A stretch of DNA of 64,000 bases. It comes from JAVKDP01 sp040222185 (lineage in GTDB: Bacteria; Bacteroidota; Rhodothermia; Balneolales; Balneolaceae). Under the pieces are notes generated by a model, which worked only from the letters and a program-made list of their open reading frames with translations, did no database searches and was not told the origin of the DNA. Location: assembly GCA_040222185.1 (NCBI GenBank), contig JAVKDP010000028.1, positions 1-64,000 of the forward strand. The letters are read 5' to 3'. Below are positions 28,189 through 37,392 of this stretch, piece after piece (the first letter of the stretch is position 1; every line of letters starts with the position of its first letter). The position numbers and the translations under genes were made by a program.

Positions 28189-28726
28189 TACCCTCCACAT
28201 TTACCAAATAAACTGCATCCTCACCGTCCAGTTCTTGCACTTTAACCCTCACCTCTTCATTGGCATGAGTATTCACATATATACCTGTGTAATTAGGAGA
28301 GATTGGTAACTCTCTATGCCCACGGTCTACCATGCAACAAAACTGTATTCTTCGGGGCCTTCCATAAGACATTAGCGCATCCATAGCCGACCTGACTGTT
28401 CTTCCTGTATAAAGCACATCATCAATGAGTACAACGTCTCTGTCATATAAATCAAATGGTATCTCAGTGACTTTTACATCCGGCATCTTAAGTTTACTCC
28501 GGAAGTCATCTCGATAAAAAGTAACATCCAGCACTCCGAAGTCGATATCCAGGTTAAATTCTTTCTTTATGGCCTGTAAAATACGCTTCCCCATGTAAAC
28601 ACCTCTGGTCTGCATACCAATAATGGCTAAGCGAGATGGATTTTCATATGACTCCAAAAATTGATGAGCAAATCGCAAGTATGTGCGATCCAGTTCTTCA
28701 GCAGTCATGATTTCGGCTTTATTCAA
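28178..28726 (-). CDS. pyrR: PyrR bifunctional pyrimidine regulator / uracil phosphoribosyltransferase
   Basis: 182 residues with the PRPP-binding motif VVLIDDVLYTGRTVRSAMDAL and RLAIIGMQTRGVYMGKRI near the N-terminus, both diagnostic for PyrR. The protein converts uracil + PRPP to UMP and, in many bacteria, binds pyr mRNA leaders. I see no PyrR-binding loop with a terminator in the 57 bp upstream, so a regulatory role here is not demonstrated by the sequence. It overlaps pyrB. Confidence 0.94.
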   Translation of the reverse strand: MNKAEIMTAEELDRTYLRFAHQFLESYENPSRLAIIGMQTRGVYMGKRILQAIKKEFNLDIDFGVLDVTFYRDDFRSKLKMPDVKVTEIPFDLYDRDVVLIDDVLYTGRTVRSAMDALMSYGRPRRIQFCCMVDRGHRELPISPNYTGIYVNTHANEEVRVKVQELDGEDAVYLVNVEGNGE

Positions 28727-28783
28727 GCGAGGATTCCTTTTCTTTCAAGTTTTCAAAATATAATGCCTTTTTAGATAAAAACG

Positions 28784-29512
28784 TTACTTAGGTTTTGAAA
28801 ACTCCAAAACAGCAATCCATGAATGTTTTCTTAAAAAGGGAAGCTGTTTAAAAATAAACTTATCTGTCTTATTCAATATTCCGCTTAATGAAGGAATAAA
28901 GGATGCTGCTGTTGCTAACAGATTAAAATGATGAACCTGAACACTTTCAAAAAACTCTTCTGCATTTGCAATATCCTGCATAAGTAACGGATGCTCATCT
29001 TCTGTCCTCATTTTAGGAGTGAGTAGCCGATATAAATTTATTATTGGGTTATGCCCCAGTGGCTCAAAGAATACTGTTTTGCCATTTTCTGATAAAACAC
29101 GGTTTAACTCTGAATAAGCTTTTGATAAATCTAAATGGTGCAAAATTCCACTACCGCAAATAACATCAAATAAATCATCATTGAATGCCAAATTTTCGGC
29201 GTCCATTACCTGAAAATCAATTTCTAATCCTTCCTCTGCTGCCTGGTCTTTTGCTTGTTGAATAGCTACATCTGAAATATCTATTGCAAAAACGGACGCC
29301 CCAGATCTGGCCAAATCAAAAGCTGCACTTCCAGGACCACAACCATATTCCAATACTTTTTTACCCTTAACATTCTCTGATATTAGGCTATGATAAAAAT
29401 CCTTACTTATACTAGCCGATTTGTAATACTTCTTTGCTGCACGTCGGGTATTTGCAGAGAACGTTTCATTATGAAATTCCTTTTCACGGGCTAATCTTTC
29501 CTCAGTACTCAA
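28784..29512 (-). CDS. Class I SAM-dependent methyltransferase
   Basis: 242 residues with motif I KVLEYGCGPGSAAFDLA, FAIDISDVAIQQAK, MDAENLAFNDDLFDVICGSGILHHLD and VLSENGKTVFFEPLGHNP. This is the Methyltransf_11/25 type; UbiE-like and sugar methyltransferases share these motifs. The start ATG overlaps the stop of wecB (ATGA, 4 bp), so it is probably part of the glycan pathway rather than quinone synthesis. Confidence 0.85.
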   Translation of the reverse strand: MSTEERLAREKEFHNETFSANTRRAAKKYYKSASISKDFYHSLISENVKGKKVLEYGCGPGSAAFDLARSGASVFAIDISDVAIQQAKDQAAEEGLEIDFQVMDAENLAFNDDLFDVICGSGILHHLDLSKAYSELNRVLSENGKTVFFEPLGHNPIINLYRLLTPKMRTEDEHPLLMQDIANAEEFFESVQVHHFNLLATAASFIPSLSGILNKTDKFIFKQLPFLRKHSWIAVLEFSKPK

Positions 29513-30633
29513 ACTAAACCTCTTTGAAACTCTACTATTTTGCCAGCTGCATTGCCATCCCCATAAGGATTGTGACGTAAACTCATGCTCTTATATTGCT
29601 CCTCATTATTAACTAACAATAAGCATTCTTGTACAATTCTTTCCTCATTTGTTCCAACTAAAACTACAGTACCTGCATCAATTGCTTCAGGCCGCTCCGT
29701 TTTTTCTCGCGTTACCAATACTGGTTTTCCCAGGCTTGGAGCTTCTTCCTGGATTCCTCCACTATCAGTTATCATCAGATAACTTCTTTTCATTAACCAC
29801 ACAAAAGATTCGTATTCAAGCGGCTCTATCAGGGTGATGTTCTTTATATTTCCCAGCAGGTCGTAAACTGGTTTTTGCACGTTTGGATTTAAATGAACCG
29901 GGTAAATGATTTGAACATCTTCTTCCCCCGCTATTCTCCTAAGCGCGTTACAAATGTTATTGAGCCCTTCTCCAAAATTCTCCCTCCTATGCCCGGTAAC
30001 AAGAATGAGTTTTTTTCCTTGTTCAATCAATGAATCGAGTTTCCTGTATTCGCTCTGTTCTTTTGAGTCTACTTTCTCAGCACTATACAACAATGCATCA
30101 ATTACCGTATTTCCAGTAACTAAAATTGTAGTTACATCAACATTTTCGACGAGTAAATTGTCTTTAGCACGCTGAGTTGGAGCAAAGTGATAATCTGCCA
30201 ACTTCCCGGTAAGCTGCCTGTTGATTTCTTCAGGGAACGGGGCCCATTTATCAAAAGTTCGAAGCCCAGCTTCTACATGGCAAACTTTTACTCCACTATA
30301 ATATGCTGATAATGAAGCCGCAAAGCTGGTTGTAGTGTCACCTTGAACGTACATGAAGTCCGGCTTAAAGTCTTCCAGTACTTTATTTACGCCTCCAAGG
30401 ATTCCGGAAGTAAGAAGTGACAGGTTTTGATTTGACTCCATAATATCTAAGTCATAATCAGGGGTGATTTCAAAAAAGTCCAAAACCTGGTCAAGCATCT
30501 CCCTGTGTTGGGCTGTAACGCATACTTTGGTTTCAAAAACATCAGGGTTCTTCTTGAACTCCTTCACTACCGGTGCCATTTTGATAGCCTCTGGCCGAGT
30601 ACCGAATACTATCAAAATTTTCTGTTTATTCAT
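29509..30633 (-). CDS. wecB: UDP-N-acetylglucosamine 2-epimerase (non-hydrolysing)
   Basis: 374 residues, the family norm. It interconverts UDP-GlcNAc and UDP-ManNAc for surface glycan synthesis. Motifs: FGTRPEAIKMAPVV at the N-terminus, VQGDTTTSFAAS, HVEAGLRTFDKWAPFPEEINR and MITDSGGIQEEAPSLGKPVLVTREKTERPEAI. No WecC-type dehydrogenase is in the window, so the product may be used as ManNAc directly or oxidised by an enzyme encoded elsewhere. It is first of a minus-strand run wecB-methyltransferase-pyrR-pyrB. Confidence 0.96.
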   Translation of the reverse strand: MNKQKILIVFGTRPEAIKMAPVVKEFKKNPDVFETKVCVTAQHREMLDQVLDFFEITPDYDLDIMESNQNLSLLTSGILGGVNKVLEDFKPDFMYVQGDTTTSFAASLSAYYSGVKVCHVEAGLRTFDKWAPFPEEINRQLTGKLADYHFAPTQRAKDNLLVENVDVTTILVTGNTVIDALLYSAEKVDSKEQSEYRKLDSLIEQGKKLILVTGHRRENFGEGLNNICNALRRIAGEEDVQIIYPVHLNPNVQKPVYDLLGNIKNITLIEPLEYESFVWLMKRSYLMITDSGGIQEEAPSLGKPVLVTREKTERPEAIDAGTVVLVGTNEERIVQECLLLVNNEEQYKSMSLRHNPYGDGNAAGKIVEFQRGLV

Positions 30634-30836
30634 TTATCTGGACAAACCTGATTTAGCTTTTTAACAATTCGCTCAAGGTAATTATTAAATCACTTGTAAG
30701 AAAAAGCTTGTTTGAGAAAGTTCAAAAACAGCTTAAATAAACCACTCTATACTACCTTTCTTTTAGTCCCCAATCTCGGTATTATTGACCACCAAATTTT
30801 TGTACTTATTTAACGTTTTTAATACCCCAATTTTTC

Positions 30837-32042
30837 ATGAAAATTCACGAGTACCAGGCTAAAGAAATTTTAAAAAGTTATGGCGTTCCTGTTCCTGACG
30901 GGATTGCTGCCCTAACTGTTGAAGAAGCAGTAGATGCTGCTAAAAAACTAGAAGCAAATGGATCAACTTTATTTGTACTTAAGGCTCAGATTCATGCTGG
31001 TGGACGTGGTAAAGGCCGCACCAAAAAGAATGGTGCAAAAGGGGTAATCCTTTGTAAGAGCGTTGAAGAAGTTCGCGAAGCTGCTGAATCTTTACTTGGA
31101 GATGTACTTGTAACTATCCAGACTGGAGAGTCGGGCCAACTAGTTCAGAGACTTTATGTAACTGATGGCGTTGATATCCAGAAAGAATTCTACCTCGGAA
31201 TTTTAATGGACCGTGCAGTTTCCAAAAACGTAATCATGGTTTCAACTGAGGGTGGAGTAGAAATTGAGCAGGTTGCAGAAGAAACTCCTGAAAAAATCGT
31301 GAAAGAATGGGTTGAACCAGGAATGCCTTTACAGGTAAACCAGGCAAGACACCTTGCTTTCGCTCTTGGTTTAGAAGGCGATGCTCTTAAAAAAGGAATC
31401 AAGTTCATCATGGCGATCTACAATGCCTACAATGAGATTGATTCTGACATGTTTGAAATCAACCCTCTTATCCTTACTCCTGATAACGACATTTTAGCCC
31501 TGGATGCTAAAGTTACCTTTGACGGGAATGCACTCTATCGTCATAAAGACTATGCTGAATTAAAAGATGAAGCAGAAGAAGATCCTTTTGAGTTAGAAGC
31601 GGGTAAATACAACCTGAACTATATCAAACTTGATGGTAATGTTGGCTGTATGGTAAATGGTGCAGGGCTTGCAATGGCTACTATGGATATCATTAAGCTT
31701 TCGGGTGGTGAACCTGCTAACTTTTTAGATGTTGGCGGTGGAGCTAATGTTGATACGGTAAAGAACGGATTCCGGATTATTCTTGATGATCCTAATGTAA
31801 AAGCGATCCTCATTAATATCTTTGGTGGAATTGTACGTTGCGACCGAGTAGCTAATGGGGTAATTGAAGCTGTTAAGGATCCTGAAATTGCTGCCAAGGT
31901 TGAGAATGTGCCAATTATTGTTCGCCTTCAGGGAACGAATGCCGAAGAAGCAAAAGTCATCATCGACAATTCAGGACTTAATGTAATTTCTGCAGTATTA
32001 CTTAAAGAAGCTGCTGAAGAAGTTTCTAAAGTACTGGCTTAG
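30837..32042 (+). CDS. sucC: Succinyl-CoA synthetase (ADP-forming) beta subunit
   Basis: 401 residues starting MKIHEYQAKEILKSYGVPVP. ATP-grasp half: FVLKAQIHAGGRGKGRTKKNGAKGV, then FEINPLILTPDNDILALDAKVTFD. CoA-ligase half: NFLDVGGGANVDTVKNGFRIIL and NIFGGIVRCDRVANGVIEA, then VIIVRLQGTN-like PIIVRLQGTNAEEAK. It works with SucD, the alpha subunit, in the TCA cycle; sucD is not adjacent, as is common in this phylum. The gene is alone on its strand and closed by a terminator. Confidence 0.96.
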   Translation: MKIHEYQAKEILKSYGVPVPDGIAALTVEEAVDAAKKLEANGSTLFVLKAQIHAGGRGKGRTKKNGAKGVILCKSVEEVREAAESLLGDVLVTIQTGESGQLVQRLYVTDGVDIQKEFYLGILMDRAVSKNVIMVSTEGGVEIEQVAEETPEKIVKEWVEPGMPLQVNQARHLAFALGLEGDALKKGIKFIMAIYNAYNEIDSDMFEINPLILTPDNDILALDAKVTFDGNALYRHKDYAELKDEAEEDPFELEAGKYNLNYIKLDGNVGCMVNGAGLAMATMDIIKLSGGEPANFLDVGGGANVDTVKNGFRIILDDPNVKAILINIFGGIVRCDRVANGVIEAVKDPEIAAKVENVPIIVRLQGTNAEEAKVIIDNSGLNVISAVLLKEAAEEVSKVLA

Positions 32043-32067
32043 AAGACTTTTTCTTATCGAAACTCAA

Positions 32068-32099
32068 AAGCTCAATCGATCTCGGTTGGGCTTTTTTTA
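32068..32099 (+). terminator. Intrinsic terminator of sucC
   Basis: An 11-bp GC/GU stem (AAGCTCAATCG with CGGTTGGGCTT, 32069-32092), a 4-nt loop and a run of seven T follow the sucC stop by 26 nt, ending just before the convergent bshA stop. Confidence 0.88.
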
Positions 32100-32100
32100 T

Positions 32101-33243
32101 TTAGTGAACTTCAAATAACCCTTCGCTTACTTCTTTATAAAACTCTTCATATTGCCCTACCACAAGATCCTGGTTAAATAATTCCGCTCGCTTTCGGGCG
32201 TTTCTCGAAAGGCGGTCATGAAGCTCCTGGTCTGTAAGAATGTTAAAAGCATGTTCTGCCATACAATCTGTATCATCAAGATCGCATAAATAGCCCGTCT
32301 CTCCTTCAATATTCACTTCTGGCAGGCCTCCGATTCGGGAACTAATTACAGGTACAGAGCAACTCATAGCCTCTAGTGCTGCCAGACCGAACGTTTCTGA
32401 ACCTGAAGGGATTAAAAATAAATCTGCAATTGAAAGTATTTCTTCTACTTCGTCCAGCTTTCCTAAAAACCGAACATGATCACAAATACCTAAATCCCGA
32501 CACTGCTGTTCTGCCTTCTGCCTGTCCGGTCCATCTCCTGCAAGTAAAAGCTTTGCTTTTATTCCATGTTCAAGCACTTTTGAAAATACAGTAATTACTT
32601 CAGGCACACGCTTTACTTTCCGAAAATTGGATACATGAACTACAACTTTCTCACCATCCGGGCAGATAGCCTTTTTGAAATGGCTTTTGTTTGATTTCTG
32701 GAATCGATCTAAATCGATAAAGTTCGGAACTACCTTTATATCCTGCTTAATATCGAAGTTGTGATAGGTTTCTTCTTTCAGGTATTCTGAAACTGCTGTA
32801 ACACCATCACTTTTGTCAATTGAAAACTCTACAACATGCTTATAGCTGGGATCTTTACCAACTACTGTTATATCCGTTCCGTGTAGCGTAGTAACAATAG
32901 GTACTGTTTTTCCCTTCTCAGCCATGATCTGTTTTGCCAGATATGCACTGGTAGCGTGAGGAAGAGCATAGTGAACATGTAGTAAATCCAGATTTTCATA
33001 CTCGATCAGATTTACCATTTGAGATGCTAATGCAAGGGCATAAGGAGGATACTCAAACAGCGGATACGAATTAATCGAAACCTCGTGGTAAGTTATATTG
33101 GAATCCAATGTTTCAAGCCTCGCTGGGCGGGCATAACTTAAGATGTGAATTTTATGCCCTTTTCTTGATAATACTTTTGCTAACTCAGTGGCTACAACAC
33201 CACTCCCTCCAAACGTTGGGTAACAAACTATTCCAATATTCAT
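32101..33243 (-). CDS. bshA: N-acetyl-alpha-D-glucosaminyl L-malate synthase (bacillithiol pathway)
   Basis: 380 residues of GT-B fold. The N-terminus MNIGIVCYPTFGGSGVVATELA and the middle HVHYALPHATSAYLA and TLHGTDITVVGKDPSY are characteristic of BshA, which joins GlcNAc from UDP-GlcNAc to L-malate as the first step of bacillithiol synthesis. The C-terminal half has HVSNFRKVKRVPEV, LLLAGDGPDRQKAE and the E(x7)E region GSETFGLAALEAMSCSVPV. bshB and bshC are not in the window. It implies bacillithiol as the low-molecular-weight thiol of this organism. Confidence 0.94.
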   Translation of the reverse strand: MNIGIVCYPTFGGSGVVATELAKVLSRKGHKIHILSYARPARLETLDSNITYHEVSINSYPLFEYPPYALALASQMVNLIEYENLDLLHVHYALPHATSAYLAKQIMAEKGKTVPIVTTLHGTDITVVGKDPSYKHVVEFSIDKSDGVTAVSEYLKEETYHNFDIKQDIKVVPNFIDLDRFQKSNKSHFKKAICPDGEKVVVHVSNFRKVKRVPEVITVFSKVLEHGIKAKLLLAGDGPDRQKAEQQCRDLGICDHVRFLGKLDEVEEILSIADLFLIPSGSETFGLAALEAMSCSVPVISSRIGGLPEVNIEGETGYLCDLDDTDCMAEHAFNILTDQELHDRLSRNARKRAELFNQDLVVGQYEEFYKEVSEGLFEVH

Positions 33244-33407
33244 TCTTAAAAAACTCCTTGTCGAATAATAAAGTCCAAAAATAGATAATCTTGCAATAAT
33301 ATAGACGCCCTAAAACATCCTTTAACACCAAACATTACCTCTAAACATTTCTATCAGTTTATCTATTATGTATATTTAATGCTAATCTGAAATAAACTTT
33401 AGTATGT

Positions 33408-33415
33408 TAGTTTTG
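33408..33415 (+). promoter_or_regulatory. -7 element (TAGTTTTG) ahead of the Bat operon
   Basis: TAGTTTTG fits TAnnTTTG and lies 38 bp before ATG 33453. No clear TTG/TTTG is found about 20 nt upstream, so the promoter assignment is tentative. Confidence 0.35.
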
Positions 33416-33452
33416 TTTTAGATTAGTTAAAGATTCTAATAAAGTTTAGTGT

Positions 33453-33686
33453 ATGACCGGACATTCAAAATGGACGAACATTCGTAATAAGAAAGCCAAA
33501 GAAAGCTCAAAACGTTCAATAGTTTTCACACGAGTTGCTAATAGGCTTACAATTGTTGTGCGCAAAGCTGGATTAAATCTCACAAAATACAATATGAAAA
33601 TAAATGGGTTCGTTTCATTACCACATAAACAAAAAGGGATAGTTCAGATTTCTGCTCAAGGCTATGCAAAGAATTTTAATTCATGA
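33453..33686 (+). CDS. 77-residue protein resembling the N-terminal domain of YebC/PmpR
   Basis: The first 40 residues (TGHSKWTNIRNKKAKESSKRSIVF, then TRVANRLTIVVRKAG) match the start of YebC/TACO1 proteins (typically AGHSKWANIKHRKGAQDAKRG...FT...I.VAARxGG). YebC proteins are about 240 residues; here residues 41-77 do not continue the YebC fold and end at TGA. YebC proteins act in translation elongation or as regulators. This could be a decayed yebC or a short stand-alone domain. Its stop overlaps the next gene's start (ATGATG), and a -7-like box precedes it, which argues that it is still translated as the first gene of the operon. Confidence 0.6.
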   Translation: MTGHSKWTNIRNKKAKESSKRSIVFTRVANRLTIVVRKAGLNLTKYNMKINGFVSLPHKQKGIVQISAQGYAKNFNS

Positions 33687-34324
33687 TGACTAAACTTTTC
33701 ACATACCTATTTTCATTCTTGTTGTTGGTTTCTTCACCTAATGGTGATGCAAAAAAAGGCAATGAAGCCTATGAAAAAGGTGAATATGCTGAAGCTGAAG
33801 CACTTTATAGGGCATCCCTGGAAGCTGACCCGGAAAACGCTCAGGTTTATTTTAATTTGGGAAATGCACTAGCCAAGCAAGGCAAAGCTGAAGAAGCGAT
33901 GCAAACCTTTATGGAGTATCGTTCGCTGGCAAAAACTCCTGAAGAAAAAGCTTTGGCAGAGTATAACATAGGCTCAATACTATCGGAAGGTGAACAATGG
34001 AAGCCCGCAGCTCAACATTTTAGAAATGCTTTGAAGCTGAACCCTGAAGACTCTGATGCAAAGCATAATTACGAACGAACTTTTGCTGAGTCAAAGAAAG
34101 AAGACGAAAACCAGCAGCAACAGGAACAAGATCAAAACCAGGAACAGGACCCTCCCTCCGAGTATGCGAAGGCCATGAAAAAAAGAGCGGAACAACTCGT
34201 TTCAGAACGCAAATACAACGAAGCACTTAACATTATGCAGGAAGCCTTGAGGCTTGACCCCACTGTTCAAAACTTTAACGATTTTATTAAACGCATCAGT
34301 GATGTCGGTGAAATAAACTTATAG
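33683..34324 (+). CDS. batC: BatC-like TPR protein
   Basis: 213 residues: signal-like N-terminus (LFTYLFSFLLLVSSPNGDA), then about four TPR motifs (KKGNEAYEKGEYAEAEALYRASLEADPENAQVYFNLGNAL...), a Gln/Glu-rich linker (QQQQEQDQNQEQD) and a final TPR-like pair. This architecture and its position before batD/batE match BatC of the Bacteroides aerotolerance operon, a periplasmic scaffold. The start is ATG 33683 or, 3 nt on, ATG 33686. Upstream batA/batB/moxR genes are missing here. Confidence 0.75.
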   Translation: MMTKLFTYLFSFLLLVSSPNGDAKKGNEAYEKGEYAEAEALYRASLEADPENAQVYFNLGNALAKQGKAEEAMQTFMEYRSLAKTPEEKALAEYNIGSILSEGEQWKPAAQHFRNALKLNPEDSDAKHNYERTFAESKKEDENQQQQEQDQNQEQDPPSEYAKAMKKRAEQLVSERKYNEALNIMQEALRLDPTVQNFNDFIKRISDVGEINL

Positions 34325-34333
34325 GCATAGACT

Positions 34334-34856
<523 letters not shown>

Positions 34857-34873
<17 letters not shown>

Positions 34874-36605
34874 AAAAACACTAGTACTTTTATTTACGCT
34901 TTTTACATTCCTGTCCAGTAATATGGGTTTTTCTCAAGAGGCAAGTGTTGAAGCCACACTTTCAGAGACAAATATTTTCTCCGGGGAATCTGTCCAAATG
35001 AATATCAAAATTTCGGGACAAGCGCTTAACTCGATTGAGCGACCAAATATTCCGAATATTGACGGCCTAAGATGGCTAAGTGGCAATACCAGCCAATCCC
35101 AGAACTTTACCTACGTAAATGGTAAACCTTCGATCTCCTATACATACGGATACCAATTTATAGCTCAGACACCAGGAGATTATACCTTCCCCAGCTTGCG
35201 TGTTTCAGTGAATGGAGAGGAGTTCAACACAAAAGAACTGAAGTTCAAAGTCCTTGATCCAAAGACCATTGATGCTGGGAATGCTGATCGATCCCCGGAT
35301 ATTTATGTACGACTGGAACCTAGTACAACTGAGCCTGTAGTTGGTGAGCAGGTTACTGCAGATATTGTTTTATACTTCAAATCCGAAATCGAAATACCTT
35401 CTTACCAGGCTTCACCAGGATGGAAGGCCGAAGGCTTTTGGAAGGAAGAACTAGAAAACCGTAAGCAGACTACTACAACCTCGAGTATTATTGGCGGTGT
35501 TCGTTATCAAAGAGCACGACTACTTCAGTATGCTATTTTCCCAACTAAATCAGGTGAGTTAACACTTAGCCCTTTTGAGATCACTGTTCAAGTAAGAAAG
35601 AAAAATCGTAGAAGAGATATTTTCAGCTTTGGCCTTGGGCAGGAAAGGATGGATTTAAGCACTCTTCCTGTTACGATTAATGCAAAACCATTACCTGAGC
35701 TTCAAAACTCTACCTTTTCAGGAGGAGTTGGTAGTTTTGAAATCACTAGATCAATCAAGCCAGAAAAAGCATTTGTTGGCGAAAGTATAGAGATTACAAC
35801 AACAATTTCTGGAAAAGGAAATATCCCCCTAATTGTAAAGCCAGACTTTGAATATCCTGAAACACTTGAGTTATATAATCCCCAGGAATCCTCTACAATT
35901 ACAAGAAGTAACAGGCAAATCGGTGGAACCAAAATATTCACGGATATATTGATAGCCAGAAATGAAGGTACTTTCGAAATTCCTGAAACTCGTATGGCCT
36001 ATTACGATCCAGCAAGAGACCGCTATTCTACAGCTACTTTACCTGCTCTGTATTTTGAAGCTGAAAGAGATCCAAGAGCAACAAGCTTGACTACCGAAGA
36101 ACTTCGCTTTGATATTACTCCTATTACCGGCCTCGCTCAATGGGTTTCATACAACGAGATGCCACTTACTTCAAGGAAAACCGTTTGGGTTCTTATGGTA
36201 CTTCCATTATTAGTGTTAGGAGCTTCATTTGGGTATAAATCGTATTCTGATAAAATGAATACGGACACTGCTTTCGCACGGTCTCAAAAAGCAAAAGAAA
36301 AAGCTTTGGATGAGCTTGAAAAAGCTACAAGGCAATCAGATCTCAAAATAGGGTACTATCATATTCAAAAAGCTGTAACCCAGTTTATATGTGACAAACT
36401 CGATTTACCGCAAGCAGGATTGTCTATTGATCTTCTTGTACAGAATCTAAGTGACGGAGGTGGAGGGCAATTGGCTAAAGAAGTGAAATTACTACTCGAA
36501 AAGTGTGAAACTATAGCGTACGCTCCAAACGCAACCCAGGCTGGTTTAGAAACAGATATTCAAAATGCAAAGGACCTTATCAGGAGTATTGGAAAGTTAG
36601 TATGA
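34857..36605 (+). CDS. batD: BatD-like membrane-anchored protein
   Basis: I choose ATG 34857 over 34845; both lie within the end of the previous gene. A signal peptide ends near GFSQ, then EASVEATLSETNIFSGESVQMNIKISG opens the family's Ig-like repeats (residues about 25-440). One membrane helix follows (VWVLMVLPLLVLGASFGY) and a cytoplasmic helical tail. BatD proteins are inner-membrane partners of the BatA/BatB VWA proteins; mutants of Bat operons in other species show oxygen or stress phenotypes. The next gene overlaps by 4 bp. Confidence 0.85.
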
Positions 36606-37369
36606 TGAAGTTCTTAAGTGTTTGTGTGTTATTTTTTCTCATCCCATTAGCTGTTTCTGCTCAGCAGAATGAACAATTGCTATTTGACCAGGCAAACACT
36701 CTTCTTGAAGATGGGAATTACTTTGATGCAATACAGGCTTACAAAACTATTGAGCAAAGTGGGCAAATATCAGGTGGATTATTTTTAAATATGGGGATTG
36801 CTGCCACCCAGTTGGATTCAATGGGTTTGGCAAAGTACTACTTCTTGAAAGCATCACGCTTTGTTACCACTAATGAAGAGGCAACAAAAGCTTTGCAGTA
36901 TGTAAGTTCTCAATTTAGCAGGCAATCGGCTACACTCCCTAAACTACCCTGGGATAAAGCAGTAGACATAATGAAAGACGGGATTGGAGCATTTGGAGTC
37001 TTTCTAATTGGTTTTTGCCTCGTTGTACTCTCGATTTTATTGCTAATTGCGAAATGGTTTAGGTGGCTGTCCTTCCATAGAATTAACTCCATTATTGCTA
37101 CTTTTGTAGTTTCGGGATTGCTGATATTACTCTTGTCATTTTATGTCGATTATGTCGATCAACGATTTTCTGAAGCTGTCATAATTGTCACAGAAACGCA
37201 GGTTATGCAACAACCTGGAGAAAGTTCTGATTTAGTTAGCCTTGCCTATGAAGGCTATTCTATTGTAGTCGACAACAGAAAAAGCAAAACTTCTGAAGGA
37301 TGGTATTATATTAGACTAGGTAATGGGCAATTTGGATGGATACAACCTGAAACAGTCAAGATTCTTTAA
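36602..37369 (+). CDS. batE: BatE-like TPR and SH3-domain membrane protein
   Basis: 255 residues: signal sequence (FLIPLAVSAQ), TPR region (LFDQANTLLEDGNYFDAIQAYKTIEQ ... LNMGIAATQLDSMGLAKYYFLKA), two membrane helices (about 130-187: GVFLIGFCLVVLSILLLIA and IIATFVVSGLLILLLSF), and a C-terminal bacterial SH3 module (TETQVMQQPGESSDLVSLAYEGYSIVV ... GWYYIRLGNGQFGWI). This order is that of BatE. ATGATG at 36602 overlaps the batD stop. Confidence 0.83.
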   Translation: MMKFLSVCVLFFLIPLAVSAQQNEQLLFDQANTLLEDGNYFDAIQAYKTIEQSGQISGGLFLNMGIAATQLDSMGLAKYYFLKASRFVTTNEEATKALQYVSSQFSRQSATLPKLPWDKAVDIMKDGIGAFGVFLIGFCLVVLSILLLIAKWFRWLSFHRINSIIATFVVSGLLILLLSFYVDYVDQRFSEAVIIVTETQVMQQPGESSDLVSLAYEGYSIVVDNRKSKTSEGWYYIRLGNGQFGWIQPETVKIL

Positions 37370-37392
37370 TTTTTAGCACTAACACTACTTTT

